Below are positions 1-12,427 of a stretch of 64,000 bases of DNA, in pieces. The DNA is from Tetrahymena elliotti 4EA (lineage: Eukaryota; Ciliophora; Oligohymenophorea; Hymenostomatida; Tetrahymenidae): the NCBI GenBank assembly GCA_000231825.2, contig JH720367.1:186001-250000 (forward strand), read 5' to 3'. The position numbers and the translations under genes were made by a program. Positions within the stretch are counted from its first letter, which is position 1. Every line of letters starts with the position of its first letter. The notes under the pieces were generated by a model. It was not told where the DNA came from, did no database searches, and saw only the letters and a program-made list of their open reading frames with translations.

Positions 1-1
1 C

Positions 2-523
2 TTTAATCATGCTGTATAAATTGACTTTGTGAATGATTCATAATTATAGTAAATTAGCAATGAGATAGAAGAAATTTTTGCAAACTCATGCTAAGGCATA
101 CCCCCAAATATGGATGTTGATCCAAGTGTATTGAATAAATTTTCTAAAGAAAAAATTTACAATATCCATGTTAAATTCTTTAAGATAGTAGCTAAAAAAT
201 ACATTAAGGCATTTTAGGAATTAAAAGAAGAAGGAGAAATTGACATGAAATTAGAAAATCCAAAATTCTTTAAAAAGAATAGAGAATTATAGATTCCTGA
301 AACAAAAAGAGAGCTCCTTGTAAATGAAGGTTTAGATTAATGTCCTGGCTCTCCAAGAGAAACATTTGATAAAATAACCATATAATACAGAAGAGAAGAT
401 TCCTAATTTGCATAAAAGGTACAAGAAATAGAAAAAACGTTTTAATAATTAATTGATGATTTATCTGTCTAACCATTTAAATATAATGAGCAATCACCTG
501 ATGTTCTATTTAAAGAATATTGA
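2..523 (+). CDS. 3' end of an unknown protein (partial)
   Basis: Open in frame 2 from the window edge to TGA at 521-523 when TAA/TAG are read as Gln, giving about 173 C-terminal residues with no intron. The sequence is hydrophilic and charged, with a Lys/Glu-rich middle and a run of Gln codons near the end, and no transmembrane segment. I recognise no domain. The even codon pattern and mixed composition, against the A/T runs just after the stop, support a real gene. The 5' part lies outside the window, so the family may be recognisable only from the missing half. Confidence 0.7.
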
Positions 524-1005
524 ATAAATTAATAATTAACTTACAAAAAACCAACAAATAAACTAAAAAACTATTTTAAATTAAATATCTTTATTTTTTT
601 TGTAATTTTTACATTTACTAATATTTTTATAGAATTGTTAAATTATTTGAGCCATAGGTATATAGATTAATTAAACTCTTTAACTCTTTGTTTAATTATT
701 AAAATGTTATAAGAAATAAATAAAATTAAAATTTTAAGAACATTATGATATATGAATACATTCATTTATTTTAATATTGAATTAAAACCATTTTGGGACT
801 TTTAAATTAATAATAGATCATATTTCATTTATTGGTTTGGAAATTATTTAAAGATAATAATCAAAATTTCTAAGTTCCCTCTTTATAAAATATATAAAAA
901 ACTGTTATAAGTTATTTATTGTTACATAATGAATAATTTTATGTTATTAAATTAGTTTAGAATATATTTTTAATTCAAATCACAAACTAAAAAAACCTGT
1001 TATTC
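524..1005. other. Intergenic, AT-rich
   Basis: Mostly A/T runs after the preceding stop. An open stretch near 745-1020 can be read under the ciliate code but has weak composition and no clear splice sites; I do not call it. Confidence 0.5.
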
Positions 1006-1285
1006 ATGCTATTCAGAAATGTGAGTAACTTGATAAATTAATTTTCAATGTAAAGTTATGATTAATAAAGAAAATCCTATTTGTATAATAGATAATGGTA
1101 GAATTAGTTATTTAATTGGATATGAATAAATAATCTATTGTAAATAAGTGGTATTTTTTGAATAAATTTCTACTTAATCTCAACGAAAAAGTGTTAAGGA
1201 ATTTAAAATTAGAACTAAAAAAAATTAAGTCTAGTAAACAGCTTAGATTTTTTAACATTTTGATTTGATATTATTATTGTTGTGA
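1006..1285 (+). CDS. Possible short gene or cyclic-nucleotide-binding-like fragment
   Basis: Tentative. ATG at 1006, a possible 33-nt intron near 1021-1055 (donor GTAACT, acceptor TAAAG), then an open frame through ATG 1058 to TGA 1283-1285. The product (about 80 residues) contains NPICIIDNGRISY and, about 25 residues on, VVFFEQIS, which recall the beta-roll and the 'FxE' turn of a cyclic-nucleotide-binding domain. It lies just upstream of a channel that has its own such domain, so it may be a separate small gene or a broken copy. An alternative splice at about 1233 would extend it towards 1460. Exon limits are not secure. Confidence 0.3.
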
Positions 1286-1464
1286 TTTTTCAAAATATTT
1301 AATACTTAAAGCCAATATACTAAGTAGAAAATACTAAAAAAATTAATTCATTATTTAAATAATCAATTGATAAACAAAAGGTATTATTAAATTTAATTTG
1401 AGTAGTTAAATTTAAAGTAGAGTTTATTATATTTATCTTTGCTGCATTAAACTATTTTTTGAAT

Positions 1465-4400
1465 ATGCTTGAAACTTAAACCTCAAAGCCTGTTTAAAGT
1501 TAGAGAAAGGCATCAGAGATTTTATTCTAAATGGCAAAAAACAAAATAAGAAAATCAATATCACTAAAAAACAAAAACAACATAGCTCGGCTGAGAATAT
1601 TCAATGAGTAAGGGGTTTAACAAAATGAAGAGCTCTACACTGAATAAAATAAAAAATCTACTTAGCCAGACATTTATGGTGGTCAATTCTACTTAAGAAA
1701 AACTAGTTAAACATAATAAATGAATCCTTAGTAGAATTCACAGAACTTCTAATCGTCAAACTAAAATATAGTCTAAGATTTATCACAGCAAGATGAAAAA
1801 GAGAAATCAAATAAATTCTTAAATTTAATTACTTAACTTAAAATGAAAAAGATTGCGAAAAACTTTATTGGTAATCTTCCTCTTCGTAGATTCTAATTTC
1901 TGAAAAGCAAACAGTACTCATTGATAAATGATAAATCAACAGATAAACACCTTGAGAAGAATCAATTAACGATAGATGAACAAAAGAAAAAAACAAAAAA
2001 CAAAACATTAGAAAAACTGAAGAAGTTTATTCCTGTGTTTCAACCTTAAAATAAGTATAAATTGTCATGGGATATGCTTCAAATTATTGGAATAATAACT
2101 TTTATGTTTACTATTCCTATACATCTATCAAACAATATTTTACTAGAAGAATTAATCAGTATTTATTTTCTTCAAGCAATGGTTATCATACTAAGTTTAG
2201 ACATATTAGTAAACTTTAATACAGGTTTTTTTGAAAAAGGTGAGCTCATTACTTCAAGAGCTAGAATCGCTAAAAACTATATAAGGAATATGTTATTTGT
2301 AGATGTGCTAAGTATAGGACCTCTCATTACTTATTTCTTGAAACATATAAATTCAGTTAGCATAACTAGTTTTTTTCTCCTTTTCTTCTTTTTTAAAATA
2401 AGGTGCTTTACAAAGATATTTAGGAAATTAGAAGAAGTTATAAGGATGCAATATGTCGCACTTAATCTTCTTCAGCTATTTAAGCTTCTTTCCAATATAC
2501 TCTTTTTTACTCATATATTCTCCTGTATTTGGATATATACAGGAAAAAACACAGGAGATTCAACCAATAATTGGATTGCTTTAATCAAAGTAAATTTTAT
2601 AAAAGATCAATTTTAAAATGTTCTATTTTGATTGAGATAAAACTATTATCTTTTATTTTCATATTGACAAATAATTTTAATTCTAAATAAAGATTTAAGA
2701 TGAAAAGTGGTATATAATATACCTAAAGGCTTACTATTATGTTACAGTTACAATGGTAACAGTTGGCTATGGAGATATTATTCCTGCTAATTATTATGAA
2801 ATTATAATTGCAATCATAATCATGTTGATTTCTTGTGGTATATTTGCTTATGCACTCAATTAAATTGGTATTATTTTTGAGGAACTTTAAAGCTAAAGTA
2901 GATAATCATAAAAATACTTTATGGTTCTAAATAACTACCTAGAATAAAGAAACATAAGCTTTTCTTTGTAATATTAAATTAGAGAATATCTAGATTATTA
3001 TTGGAAGGAGAGTAAATAAAATAAAGGCTAATTAGAATAGTAAATTCTTTCATAGCTATCTGAAACGCTCAAGTAAAATTTGTTGATTGAGGCAAATAAG
3101 ATTATTTTGAAAGATTCTCCAATATTTAATTACAATTTCACTGATAAATTGCTTTAAAAAACTCTTCCTTTAATTTAAGAGATGCATTGCACACCTGAAT
3201 AAATTATATTTTCTTAAAATTAAGTTGAGAACCATGATATATATTTCATAGAAAAAGGAAAAATTGAATTATTTACTATTCTTAATCAGAAAAAAAGGTA
3301 AAAATTTAATATGAATTTATTTTAGATTTTAAAAAAGTTTATAGAAATAATAGCGGGTTTCACAAGTCCCTCAAAATCTTAGAAAAGGGATAGAGTTTTG
3401 GAGAATAAAGCTTTTTTACTGGTACAGAAAGAAAAATATCAGCAAGAAGTCTAGATTTTACAAAGCTACTTTACATTCGTAGATAGGATTTCATAGATTT
3501 ACTGAAAGAATTCCCTTAAGATAATGAATCATTTTGTATGATAAAAGATTTAGTAAATTCAGGGTAATATGAAAAAATTGGGCTAAAGTGTTATTGTTGT
3601 GATAACTCTTCTAAGCACAGCTATTTTTAGTGTCCTTATATCCATTACATACCCGATAAATATAAAATAATTAAAATGGAATACTACACTCATCAATCAA
3701 GATTAAAAAAAGAGAGAAGAAAACAATTCAAGTACATTTTTTTTATCTCAATGAAGATTTTGCTTAAATTTGTTTTAATAAAATAGGGAAAGAGCCCTGA
3801 ACGAACTTAGTAGAAACACACATAAAATCCAAGATTTTATTGAAAAAAACTAAGAGTTTCTTGCATAATAAAGCCTTGAAAATTCTTAAGATGACTATTG
3901 CATTTAAGAGTATTCAGATGAAAATTGCAGTAGCTAAGATCAAGATTACAATAACTCAATCAAAAGTGGTTAAGTAAAATTAATAGGATTGATAAATTCT
4001 TTTAATTATTAATAATTAAATAGAGTTCATAGTTAATTAGTGAAAGCGATGAGAGTGTTGAAAAGGAGAATTTAGAAAACATGTAAAGAAAGGAAAGCTA
4101 AAGATCCATAGTTTCTAAAAAAGGAAATATATCTCATTTTGAAGCACAAGAATAACCTATTCAGTTTTCAAATATTGATCAAAATAATTAAGATGATTAA
4201 ATTCCATATATGTAAATTCCTAATTTGAATAAAAATTAATTCTCAGATGACAGATCTCAGAATTCCTTTAAAAAACCTCCCCTGTAAAAAGAATCCTAAT
4301 TTAAATCAGAATCAAAAAAAGGGGGAACTTTAATTAATTTTTAAAAATTGAAATATAATAAACCAAATTAACAAATCACTAATGGAACTCTTGAACCTTA

Positions 4401-6113
4401 CTAAGAAAGTAAACATTTTTATTAAGTTGTTTTGAAATTAAAATTTCATTTTTGAAAAAAGTTGATTCACCTATGTCGCAATACAGGCTGTCTAAGAACT
4501 TTTAGTTCTCTTAATTTAAAAGAAAAAAGAAAGTTAACTGCCCTGAATAGAATCAAATTCCTTTATCATTGCATTATGAAAATTCTGTAATATCCAGCAA
4601 TAATGAAATGAAATCAACTCCAACTTTAAGAAAAAAAATATCCTAATAGAACAAAAATAATTAAATCCATTCTAATTCACCTAAGCTTTAACATAAAATT
4701 TCTTCTATTAGAAAATAGGATAAACCTTCTAATTATTTTGATAATCAAAAGCCTTTTACCTTAGAAAAAATAATCTCTCACTCATTCCATAATTAATCAA
4801 AATAGTTAGATTATGATTAATATCCGGGTCCAGATTCTTCACCACAATGGTCTCATAAAGCTCTTAATAAGATATATAATTAGTCTATTTCTCGAAAAGA
4901 ATCCTTTAAGCATGCACAAAGTACACCTTCTTATAGAAATAACAGTTCAAATACTTTACTATTCAGAAAAACTTACAATTCTGAATAAAACAACATGTCT
5001 CTACTAAATGGATTTAAAATAAAAGAATCTCTAGAAGATTTTGATAGATTAAAAATATTCAGTGTTTATTTTATTAAATTTAACTTTGATAACGTAATAA
5101 AACATTCGAATTCAATTGTCATGAAAAATATTAAAAACATTGTTAAATCAAAGACAGTTACTATTGCAAGGAGATTAACTTAATAATCAACTAACTTACT
5201 ACATAATCAACTCATTCATTCCCCTTTAAAATAAAATTCTTCAACTTTTATCTTTGAATCTAGTCAAAAGCCCAAACAAAGTTAACAGTCCTCAAATGTG
5301 AATATATTAAAATCATGTGATTATTTAGATGATGATTTGGGTATTATTGACAAGTAAAAATAGTCATATAATTCTTCTTTTCTACAAAATATGAACTACA
5401 AAAAATATAACAGAGGCACAAACTAGCAAAAATAATCTCAAAATATTATTTCAATTAATCCTTAATTTAGGAGAAAATCTCTTATGGTAAAATCACGTTC
5501 TTTCCTAGATTATGCAATTAAAAAATACTCTGCATCTTAGGATTTTAATTAAAATGATAATCAAGAAAACACAAGCCCTTACCCTAAGCTATTGAAATTA
5601 AGCCCAAATATAGACACAAAAAAATTTAATTGGTAAAAGAACTTAAACCTAAATAAAAGAAGATCATCTATTGACTCAGATTTAAAGTCTATAAAGAGTG
5701 TGCAAGAAATTGGTTCTTAGGTAGAATTAGAAGACTAAACAGACTAAATAGATTCAACTAACATCATAAATATCCGTTCCTCTAATTCCAGATCAAATGA
5801 TTTATAATAAAATTTAAGAAGAGGGTCTTTACCTTACAGTAAAGTAATTTCTCTCAATCTTATTAAATAGACTTATAGATCATCATCAGAGTCATCTTCT
5901 AGTGAGTCATCCCCAAAATAAAAAAATTAATTATCTCAATTATCTGTTTCATCAATATCTGAATCATAAATCGGTAAAAAAACGAATAAAGAAGATGATG
6001 AATATAAATCAGTTTAAGACGATTTTAATAATCAATTAAATTACTAAAAAGAATAATTATTTATTTAGATGCAAGAAAAAATGTCAGAAGAAAATGATAA
6101 AAATAAATTATGA
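1465..6113 (+). CDS. Voltage/cyclic-nucleotide-type K+ channel with long C-terminal tail
   Basis: Plasma-membrane or ciliary K+ channel of the EAG/HCN/CNG class, about 1443 aa. Exons 1465-2589, 2693-3297, 3354-3731, 3787-3973, 4024-4408 and 4462-6113 join in phase. ATG 1465 is the first Met after an in-frame TGA at 1399. Residues 1-190 are basic and Gln-rich; S1-S5 lie at about 190-370; the selectivity filter TVGYGD is at about 398-403, followed by S6. A C-linker leads to a cyclic-nucleotide-binding roll at about 540-640 (IEKGKIELF, then GQSFGEQSFF), then a Cys cluster (CYCC...QCPYIH) as in other ciliate channels. The last 750 or so residues are low-complexity Ser/Asn/Gln sequence. The ion selectivity call follows from GYG. 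Ligand binding is uncertain because the phosphate-binding cassette is divergent. Confidence 0.9.
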
Positions 6114-6210
6114 AAAAGAATTTAAAATAAAAATCTTTGTGAAGGAGAATAAAATAACCTACAAATAAAACTAAAAATAAATTAATTTTCAATTTTGATA
6201 TAATAACTCA

Positions 6211-7173
6211 ATGAAAAATAAGTTACTGTGGATTCTCATATACTAAGGTAGGTACTTTTCAAAATGTTTACTCTTTTTTTGAAAGTCGTCCTTAAATATG
6301 AGAATCCAATCCAAATTAAAATTTGATATTTTCATCTTATTTATAAGGATAATTCCATTTTATATGTTGTTTGTGCAAATGCTTCATTCACTATTAACTT
6401 ATTAATTGCTCAAATTATTCTTACAATTTATGATAAAATAGATGCTCAACTAAACAAAAATATTTTATTTGAATTTTATATTTTAAAATATTTGTTTTAG
6501 AATCCATTTTAGATGTTACCTATTTAATGATTTCTATATTTCTTAAATAGATACTTACTTACTTACTAACATTCCCCAAACTATTCTTTATTTTATTTGA
6601 AAAATCAATGCCAAAGTAAAGAAAAATGATTTTATATTATAAAATTTTATCCATTTTTTTTTCTACTTTATGTTGAAGAACCACTATGATATTTGGATAA
6701 AAGATACTTCTATTTCTAAGATTATATTTTAATTTTGCATAAAAAATTTTATCAAGCATTTATTAATTATTATATTAGCAAACAGGAAAGAATAATTATT
6801 TTACTTAGCTTTATAGACTAAATCTTTAAAAATGAATTTTTTAGCAATGTTAAGATAATGTACTTTTATTTTCTTTAAATGATTAGGTTTATAAATTAAC
6901 ATTTTAAATGTAGTCTATATAAATGATAAAACTAGAATCAGAAATATAACAAGATATTTTGTTTACAAATATGAAAATTTTGAATACTATAGACTTATCT
7001 AAATAAGAGCATAGATGCTCTAACACAAGTATGTAAACAAAGAAAAGATGGCTTAGGAGTAAGAATAAAATTAAGATGAGGAATGGCGCTGGGTATTTCA
7101 TTTAAAGCCTTAAAAAGTTAAAAAATATGGTCGTTTCTGGAAACCTGCATAAAATAGTTAAAATTAAAAATGA
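6211..7173 (+). CDS. Small intron-rich membrane-protein gene, exon structure uncertain
   Basis: Several coding-looking segments join in phase: 6211-6247, 6286-6514, 6551-6615, 6704-6859 and 6914-7173, with introns of 38, 36, 88, 88 and 54 nt. The last exon is the most secure; its product ends in an acidic/aromatic tail (EEWRWVFHLKPQKVKKYGRF) before TGA 7171-7173. The first exon codes a signal-like MKNKLLWILIYQ. Internal parts contain hydrophobic segments, so a small multi-pass membrane protein is likely. A TMEM33/Pom33-type ER protein is one guess, unproven. In this model TGA at 6321-6323 is in frame, so a missed splice or a broken gene must be considered. It starts only 98 nt after the channel stop. 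Confidence 0.45.
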
Positions 7174-7793
7174 AGAAAACCAAAATTCATATTTTTTAAA
7201 GCAAATCTTAATTATTAGTCAAATGAAGCATTTAAATCATTATTATCTGTTAAAATTAATTGTACCCGCCATTTTTCTTTTATATTTGTGTTAAAATTAG
7301 GAAAATAAGAAACAATTTATTTTATGTATTGCCTATAAGAGTAAATTCTTTATTGAACTTACATACAACTAATAAATGAAAAGCCCTAATTTCTTTTTTC
7401 AAAAGAAGAATTTTAAAATGATATTTTGAAAAAATAAATAAATCCTAATTTTAAAAAATAATTTTTGATATTTTGTAAGAATATTTTAAGTTTATTTTTT
7501 ATTCTTAATTTATTTTTATACCAAAATTCATATTTTAGTAAAATATTTAATGAAGAAATGTATATTAAATTACATAAATAAACTCATGTTTCTCCTTTAA
7601 ACTTAAATTTGAAAAAATAATAATTTTATCCATAAAAAGATTCTTTTATGTTGAAATAGATAAAGATATTTTAAGTTGAATCAAAATTGAGTTATTTTAT
7701 TCAGAATTTTTTTAGAATAAAGCAATTTGAGAAATAGCTAAATTTTAATAACCAACAAATATAATTATTAATTTAAAGAGAGGAACAATATTA
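7174..7793. other. Intergenic between converging genes
   Basis: A/T runs and short repeats; presumably the 3' flanks of the 6211-7173 (+) and 7794-9699 (-) genes. No feature seen. Confidence 0.6.
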
Positions 7794-9699
7794 TCAAATT
7801 AATTGAACATCATCATCATCGCCCTCAGCATTTTTAACATTTTTACTTTTTTATGAACCTAATTTGCGTTTTTTATTAAGAGAAGGTTCTTCCTTGTGAA
7901 TGCTATCTGTTCCATTAGACTTACTTTTATTTGAGTTTTAAGTGTTTTCAGCTTGTTATTGATTTTCATCTTCTTTGTTTTCAAACTTACCAAATAAGCA
8001 TTTTATGATTTCATTACGTCCTTCAAGTAAATCTTTGTTATCAATGGGATTCATAAAGTTAACTAGCTTCTAATGAACATCAAAACGAATCTTTCTAGAT
8101 TTTGAAGCTCTTCTATCTACTAATTTTTATTTCTTTTCTTATTGCTTGAGTTTTCTTTCAAGGAGATAGAGTCTTGTAGAATCGAATAATAATCCATCTT
8201 CACCTACTTCTTTATTTTCTTCTATTTCGGCCATGTATTCTTTTAACAATTCATGATAAAGATCGCTATCATCATATATTTCTTAGTCAGTTTCTTTTTA
8301 TACATTAGAAATGTCCCTACCTAATATTCTAAATGAAGAACGCTTGAGTTAGGTTTTATAAATAAGATTTTCAATTTATTGCATAGCTTTTTATGTTTGA
8401 CCAATAGGAGTATGAATGAGAGCAGCCATACCATTACGTTTTAAATTAATAGAATTTAAGAGTTGGGTCTTTTAACTCCACTTAAGGATATTTTCTTCCA
8501 TCCAACTATGCATGCTATCAAATGATTCTTCATATTATTACCACATATTTTGAATATTCAATACATGCTCGTTTTCATACTAATCTCTTGCGATGCTATT
8601 ATGGTTGATGAATTTTTGTAATAACTTTAAATTGTTTTTCTTTAAGATACGATCTTTTGGGCCATTTGCTTTTTCTGTAAGGTTTCCTCTTACTTTTTAT
8701 AACAAATCAATATTTCTCAAGATATTTAATTCTAAGTATTTTTTATTTTAGATATTTTCCTTAGATTCAAATCCGCCAATATCTTGAGGGTTAGGAAGCT
8801 TCTTAATCAACTCTAAGTTCTTGTGCATGTTGAATCTTACAAAAACAAGTTCTTTCCAAAGTTAAATTTACTATCTGACAGCCTTAGCTTTTTGCATCTT
8901 TTATTATTAAAATGATATTCAAGTAAATTGCAAACATTTAATGATATTTTAATACCTCATCTTCTTATTACTTTTGAGATTCAATTTTAAGATCCTGATC
9001 TTCTTAATCTATTTCATCAATAATATCATCTACATTCATTTTATCTTACAAATAGCCCCTTTTTATTAAAAATTATATTAAACCTTATGCTATATTTATT
9101 AAGAAAAGCAAAATTTACTTATTTTTCTTTTATTCAACTAGCTTTTTGGTCATTTTTTTCAAGTGTTTGAATTCTTCACCTTCATCTAACTTATCATCAT
9201 CTTCTTCTTATCCAGAACCTTCTTCACTATCATTTAAATCCTTACTTTATTTTCTTTTTCCATTTTATTTTCCTTTTACTACTTAAGGCTTGTCATCATC
9301 TTCTGACTCTTCTTCTTCATCATTATCATTACCACTTTATTCTGAATCTTATTCGTTTTATTCATTAGAGTTCTCAATATTGCTTTCTTCCTCTTCGTCT
9401 TCTAATTCAGAATCACTAATCATTAAATCCTATTGATCTATTTCTTCCATTTCTTTACGAGTAACTTTTTTCCCCTTATATTTAGGTAAATCTTCTAAAT
9501 TTCTACTTAATCCCTTTTTACCATTTGGTTAATCAACTTTAAGTCCTCCGATAAGTTCTTTATACTATGCATCATTTTTAAATTAATCATCTAATTCAAC
9601 TGCATCAAGATCATCTTAATCCTCATTGTATTCTTATTAAAATTAATCTCTTTAATTGCCAAGAGCTGATTCTACTTCTTATCTATGGGATTTGCTCAT
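7794..9699 (-). CDS. BFR2: AATF/Bfr2 ribosome-biogenesis factor
   Basis: Nucleolar factor of the small-subunit processome (Bfr2 in yeast, AATF/Che-1 in animals). Exons (5' to 3') 9699-9119, 9058-8956 and 8897-7794, with introns of 60 and 58 nt, give 595 aa. The N-terminal third is strongly acidic (Glu/Asp/Ser runs), as in the family. The diagnostic C-terminal TRAUB motif is plain at about 485-512: VDRRASKSRKIRFDVH followed by KLVNFMNPID. The AATF leucine-rich middle lies at about 235-400. The C terminus is basic with an acidic end. The start is the first ATG of the open frame. Length fits the family (yeast 534, human 560). Confidence 0.93.
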
Positions 9700-10949
9700 T
9701 TTAATTTCTTATCTTATTTAGCTTGAAATCTATATAATTTTTATATTGTAATTTTCTAATTAAATATAATGATAAAATTATCTTTTACTAAATTTAATCA
9801 ACTAATTCTTTGAATTAAGAAATATGTAATTTATTGGTTCAGCCTTTAGTTTTTAAGTATTCCTTTTGATTTCAATTAAAAAAATTATATAAAGAGATAT
9901 GTTTGCTCTATCTTCTACTTTGATTATCCTTATGTTTTTAATTTTTTAACAAAAATAATTTTTTTTCTTAAGAATAAATGTTAAAAGAAGATTTGTTTGT
10001 ATTTAAAATAAAATTTTTTTTCTTAATATTTTTTTTTCTAAAAAAAATTTAATGATCTTATCAGTTTATTCTAAAAAATTTTGGATTTAATATGAAAATT
10101 TTGAACAAAAATAATTTTAAATTAAGCAAATTCATTTTTGTCAATAAAAAATACTTATTCAAAAATGATTTCTATTTTTCTTATTGCATATGAATTCTGT
10201 TACAGTTTATCTTTTTTTACAAATCAGCTATTAATTATTTCTTTAGTAAATCAATTATTAACTTTTTGTGAAATTTAATATTAGATTAAATAAATAATAA
10301 TTATAATTTCTTTTATTAGATTTAATGTAGAAATTACCAAAAAAGAAAAAATACTAGGAATAGCATAAAAGATTTTGATATTAAATTAGACAAATCCATT
10401 TGAAGTGAACAAAAATTAATTGAATTTAGCTCATTTATTACAATTTTTTACATGAAACTAATCTCTATAATTTAAATAGTTGAAACATTTATTTTTTCAT
10501 ATTTTAATTTGCTCTACAAAAAAAAACTATTGATAAGATTTAATAGAAACTTGAAAACCCCAATTTATTTTATTTTGAGGATATATTATCTAGACAAAAT
10601 TGTGAGGAAATAGATTTGAAGTTAAATTTATTTTACAAACATGATGTATTTATATACAAATAAATTATAAATTAATAAGGTTTTATAAAGAGATAAATTT
10701 ATTTTGAGTGAGTATTTGTTGTGTTTGTTTATTTATATATTTTAGGTATAAATAAATCTTTATTTTTTTATTATAATGTTGGAAGTGATAAATAGAAAAT
10801 GTTATAATTTATCCTAAAAAGGAGGGATTAAGATTGTATGGAAGAAGGAGATATTTATTAATATGTTTGTTATCAAAATTATTTATTTGTATTTATGAGT
10901 AGTTTATTTATTCTGAAGGTCAAAATAATATTTTTATCAAATGATAATT
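9700..10949. other. Intergenic: AATF upstream region and RING/IBR 3' flank
   Basis: Very AT-rich. One 41-codon ORF (+) begins at ATG 10773 but lacks any other support. No promoter motif can be told from background. Confidence 0.5.
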
Positions 10950-12427
10950 TCAGCAACTATTTTTTTATAGAAGAATTTTGCTTTACTTTTTTAATGAACT
11001 ATGGGCATCTAAGTGTTTATTTTCATTATTAGGATTTATTTAAATATTCAGGTTATTATTTGTTTTGCAGAAATTTTATATTTAAAATTAGTTTTCACGA
11101 AATAAAACTTCTATATCTTTAGATAGTCGTCTGTTCTATTAATTTATTGGTTAAAATATATTTTTAGATCTTAGAGTCTATGTCATATTACTATAACTCA
11201 TATTTTCATTAACCAAGCTTCCTTTTTTGATGCTCATTTAATTAATGTTTGTTAAGCTGGGTATTCCAGAATTAGAAGCTGTTGATGCTGTAGAATATTT
11301 ATTTAATGAGCTAGGTCTATTAGTACTTAAAGAACTAGAAAAATGAGATGAGTCTTTTAGTTCATTTGAATCTTATTTTGCTTTGGCCTGCTCGCTGTCG
11401 TTTCTTTTAGCTACAGAGTTTGATCTAATATGAATAGATACATTTTAAGAGATATGATTTTTAATATTAGTGGGAGTCTTGAGTGAAGGCAATTAGTCAA
11501 CAACCTCTTTGTCAGTCAATTATTACTATTTTAATAATTACAAAATAGAAATATAAAATTTTTTGTTTTATTGAGCTGTAAGGACTATAAATTTGTAACA
11601 ATTTTCTGGTTCTAATTTATTCAATAATTTTTAGTAAAAATTATCTTTTATTTAAAACCAACAAATCCAGTTTACTATAAATATTTCTTTTATCTCTATA
11701 AATCATATGGGTAAATTATATTTTCAGAAAACTGTAAAGTAATCAAAAAAAAAAAGAAAGAAAAATAAAATGGTAAATTTAAAAAACTTCGCTGTTGATT
11801 GTTTAATTAATACTCATCAAAGATTTAAATTATTTATTCAAAAAAATAGAAAACACAATTTTACCTTTAAACATTTCTTTCCTGGGTGAGACAAGCTTTT
11901 ACATTCAAGACAGATTATCTTATAACATTTCAGGCACTTGTGGAATTAATTTGAAGGATAAGCCATAAAAGATTAATCACAAACTGGACATTCATACTAT
12001 TATAAGGTGGGAAAAAAAATATTTAGATCTATAGAAAGCAGTCGAATAGATTACAGTTAATAAAAATAAACCTTCAAAAAAAAGCAAAAAATAAACAAAT
12101 ACAATAAGTCAACAAGTAATAAAATTTAAGCTAAAAATTTTTTACATTCTGAAATGTTTAGATGCTATTCTTTTCTAAAACCAAGTATTACTTAAAATCT
12201 GGCTCTTCCAACACTACGCTCATGAAATACATGCTAGGTTCTATCAAGCAGTTAGGGATTGGGCAACATATTGGATATTAAGCATTTTTTATTTGTTACT
12301 TCAAGGAAACTTACAAGCACTAGTAGTGGTAAGGATGTCCACATTACATAGAAGCTAAATCTCTAGGGTCAATGATGCGCTAGCAACTTAAACATGTGTG
12401 ATTTTTTCTAGTTTCTTCTTTGCTCAT
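10950..12427 (-). CDS. RING/IBR-type zinc-binding protein 1
   Basis: Exons 12427-12146, 11996-11865 and 11525-10950, all joined in phase 0, give 329 aa. Residues 10-65 hold a RING-like cross-brace (CLSC, CGHPYHYQC, later CC and C). Exon 2 is an in-between-RING-like block: CPVC, KCLKCYKIICLEC and HPGKKC. The last exon is a Ser/Asn-rich tail with no second RING. Together these suggest a ubiquitin-ligase-related protein, but a true RBR ligase needs the catalytic Cys of RING2, which is absent. The same three-exon plan recurs at 27783-30622, so the two are paralogues. The second intron (339 nt) is long for this window. Confidence 0.8.

Noticed and set aside
3841..3843. TGA that seemed to end the K+ channel
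   Set aside because: A 55-nt intron (3732-3786) shifts the frame, and coding continues without TGA to 6111-6113.
6904..7101. Minus-strand ORF with a hydrophobic start
   Set aside because: It overlaps the last exon of the 6211-7173 plus-strand gene, whose product looks far more protein-like.
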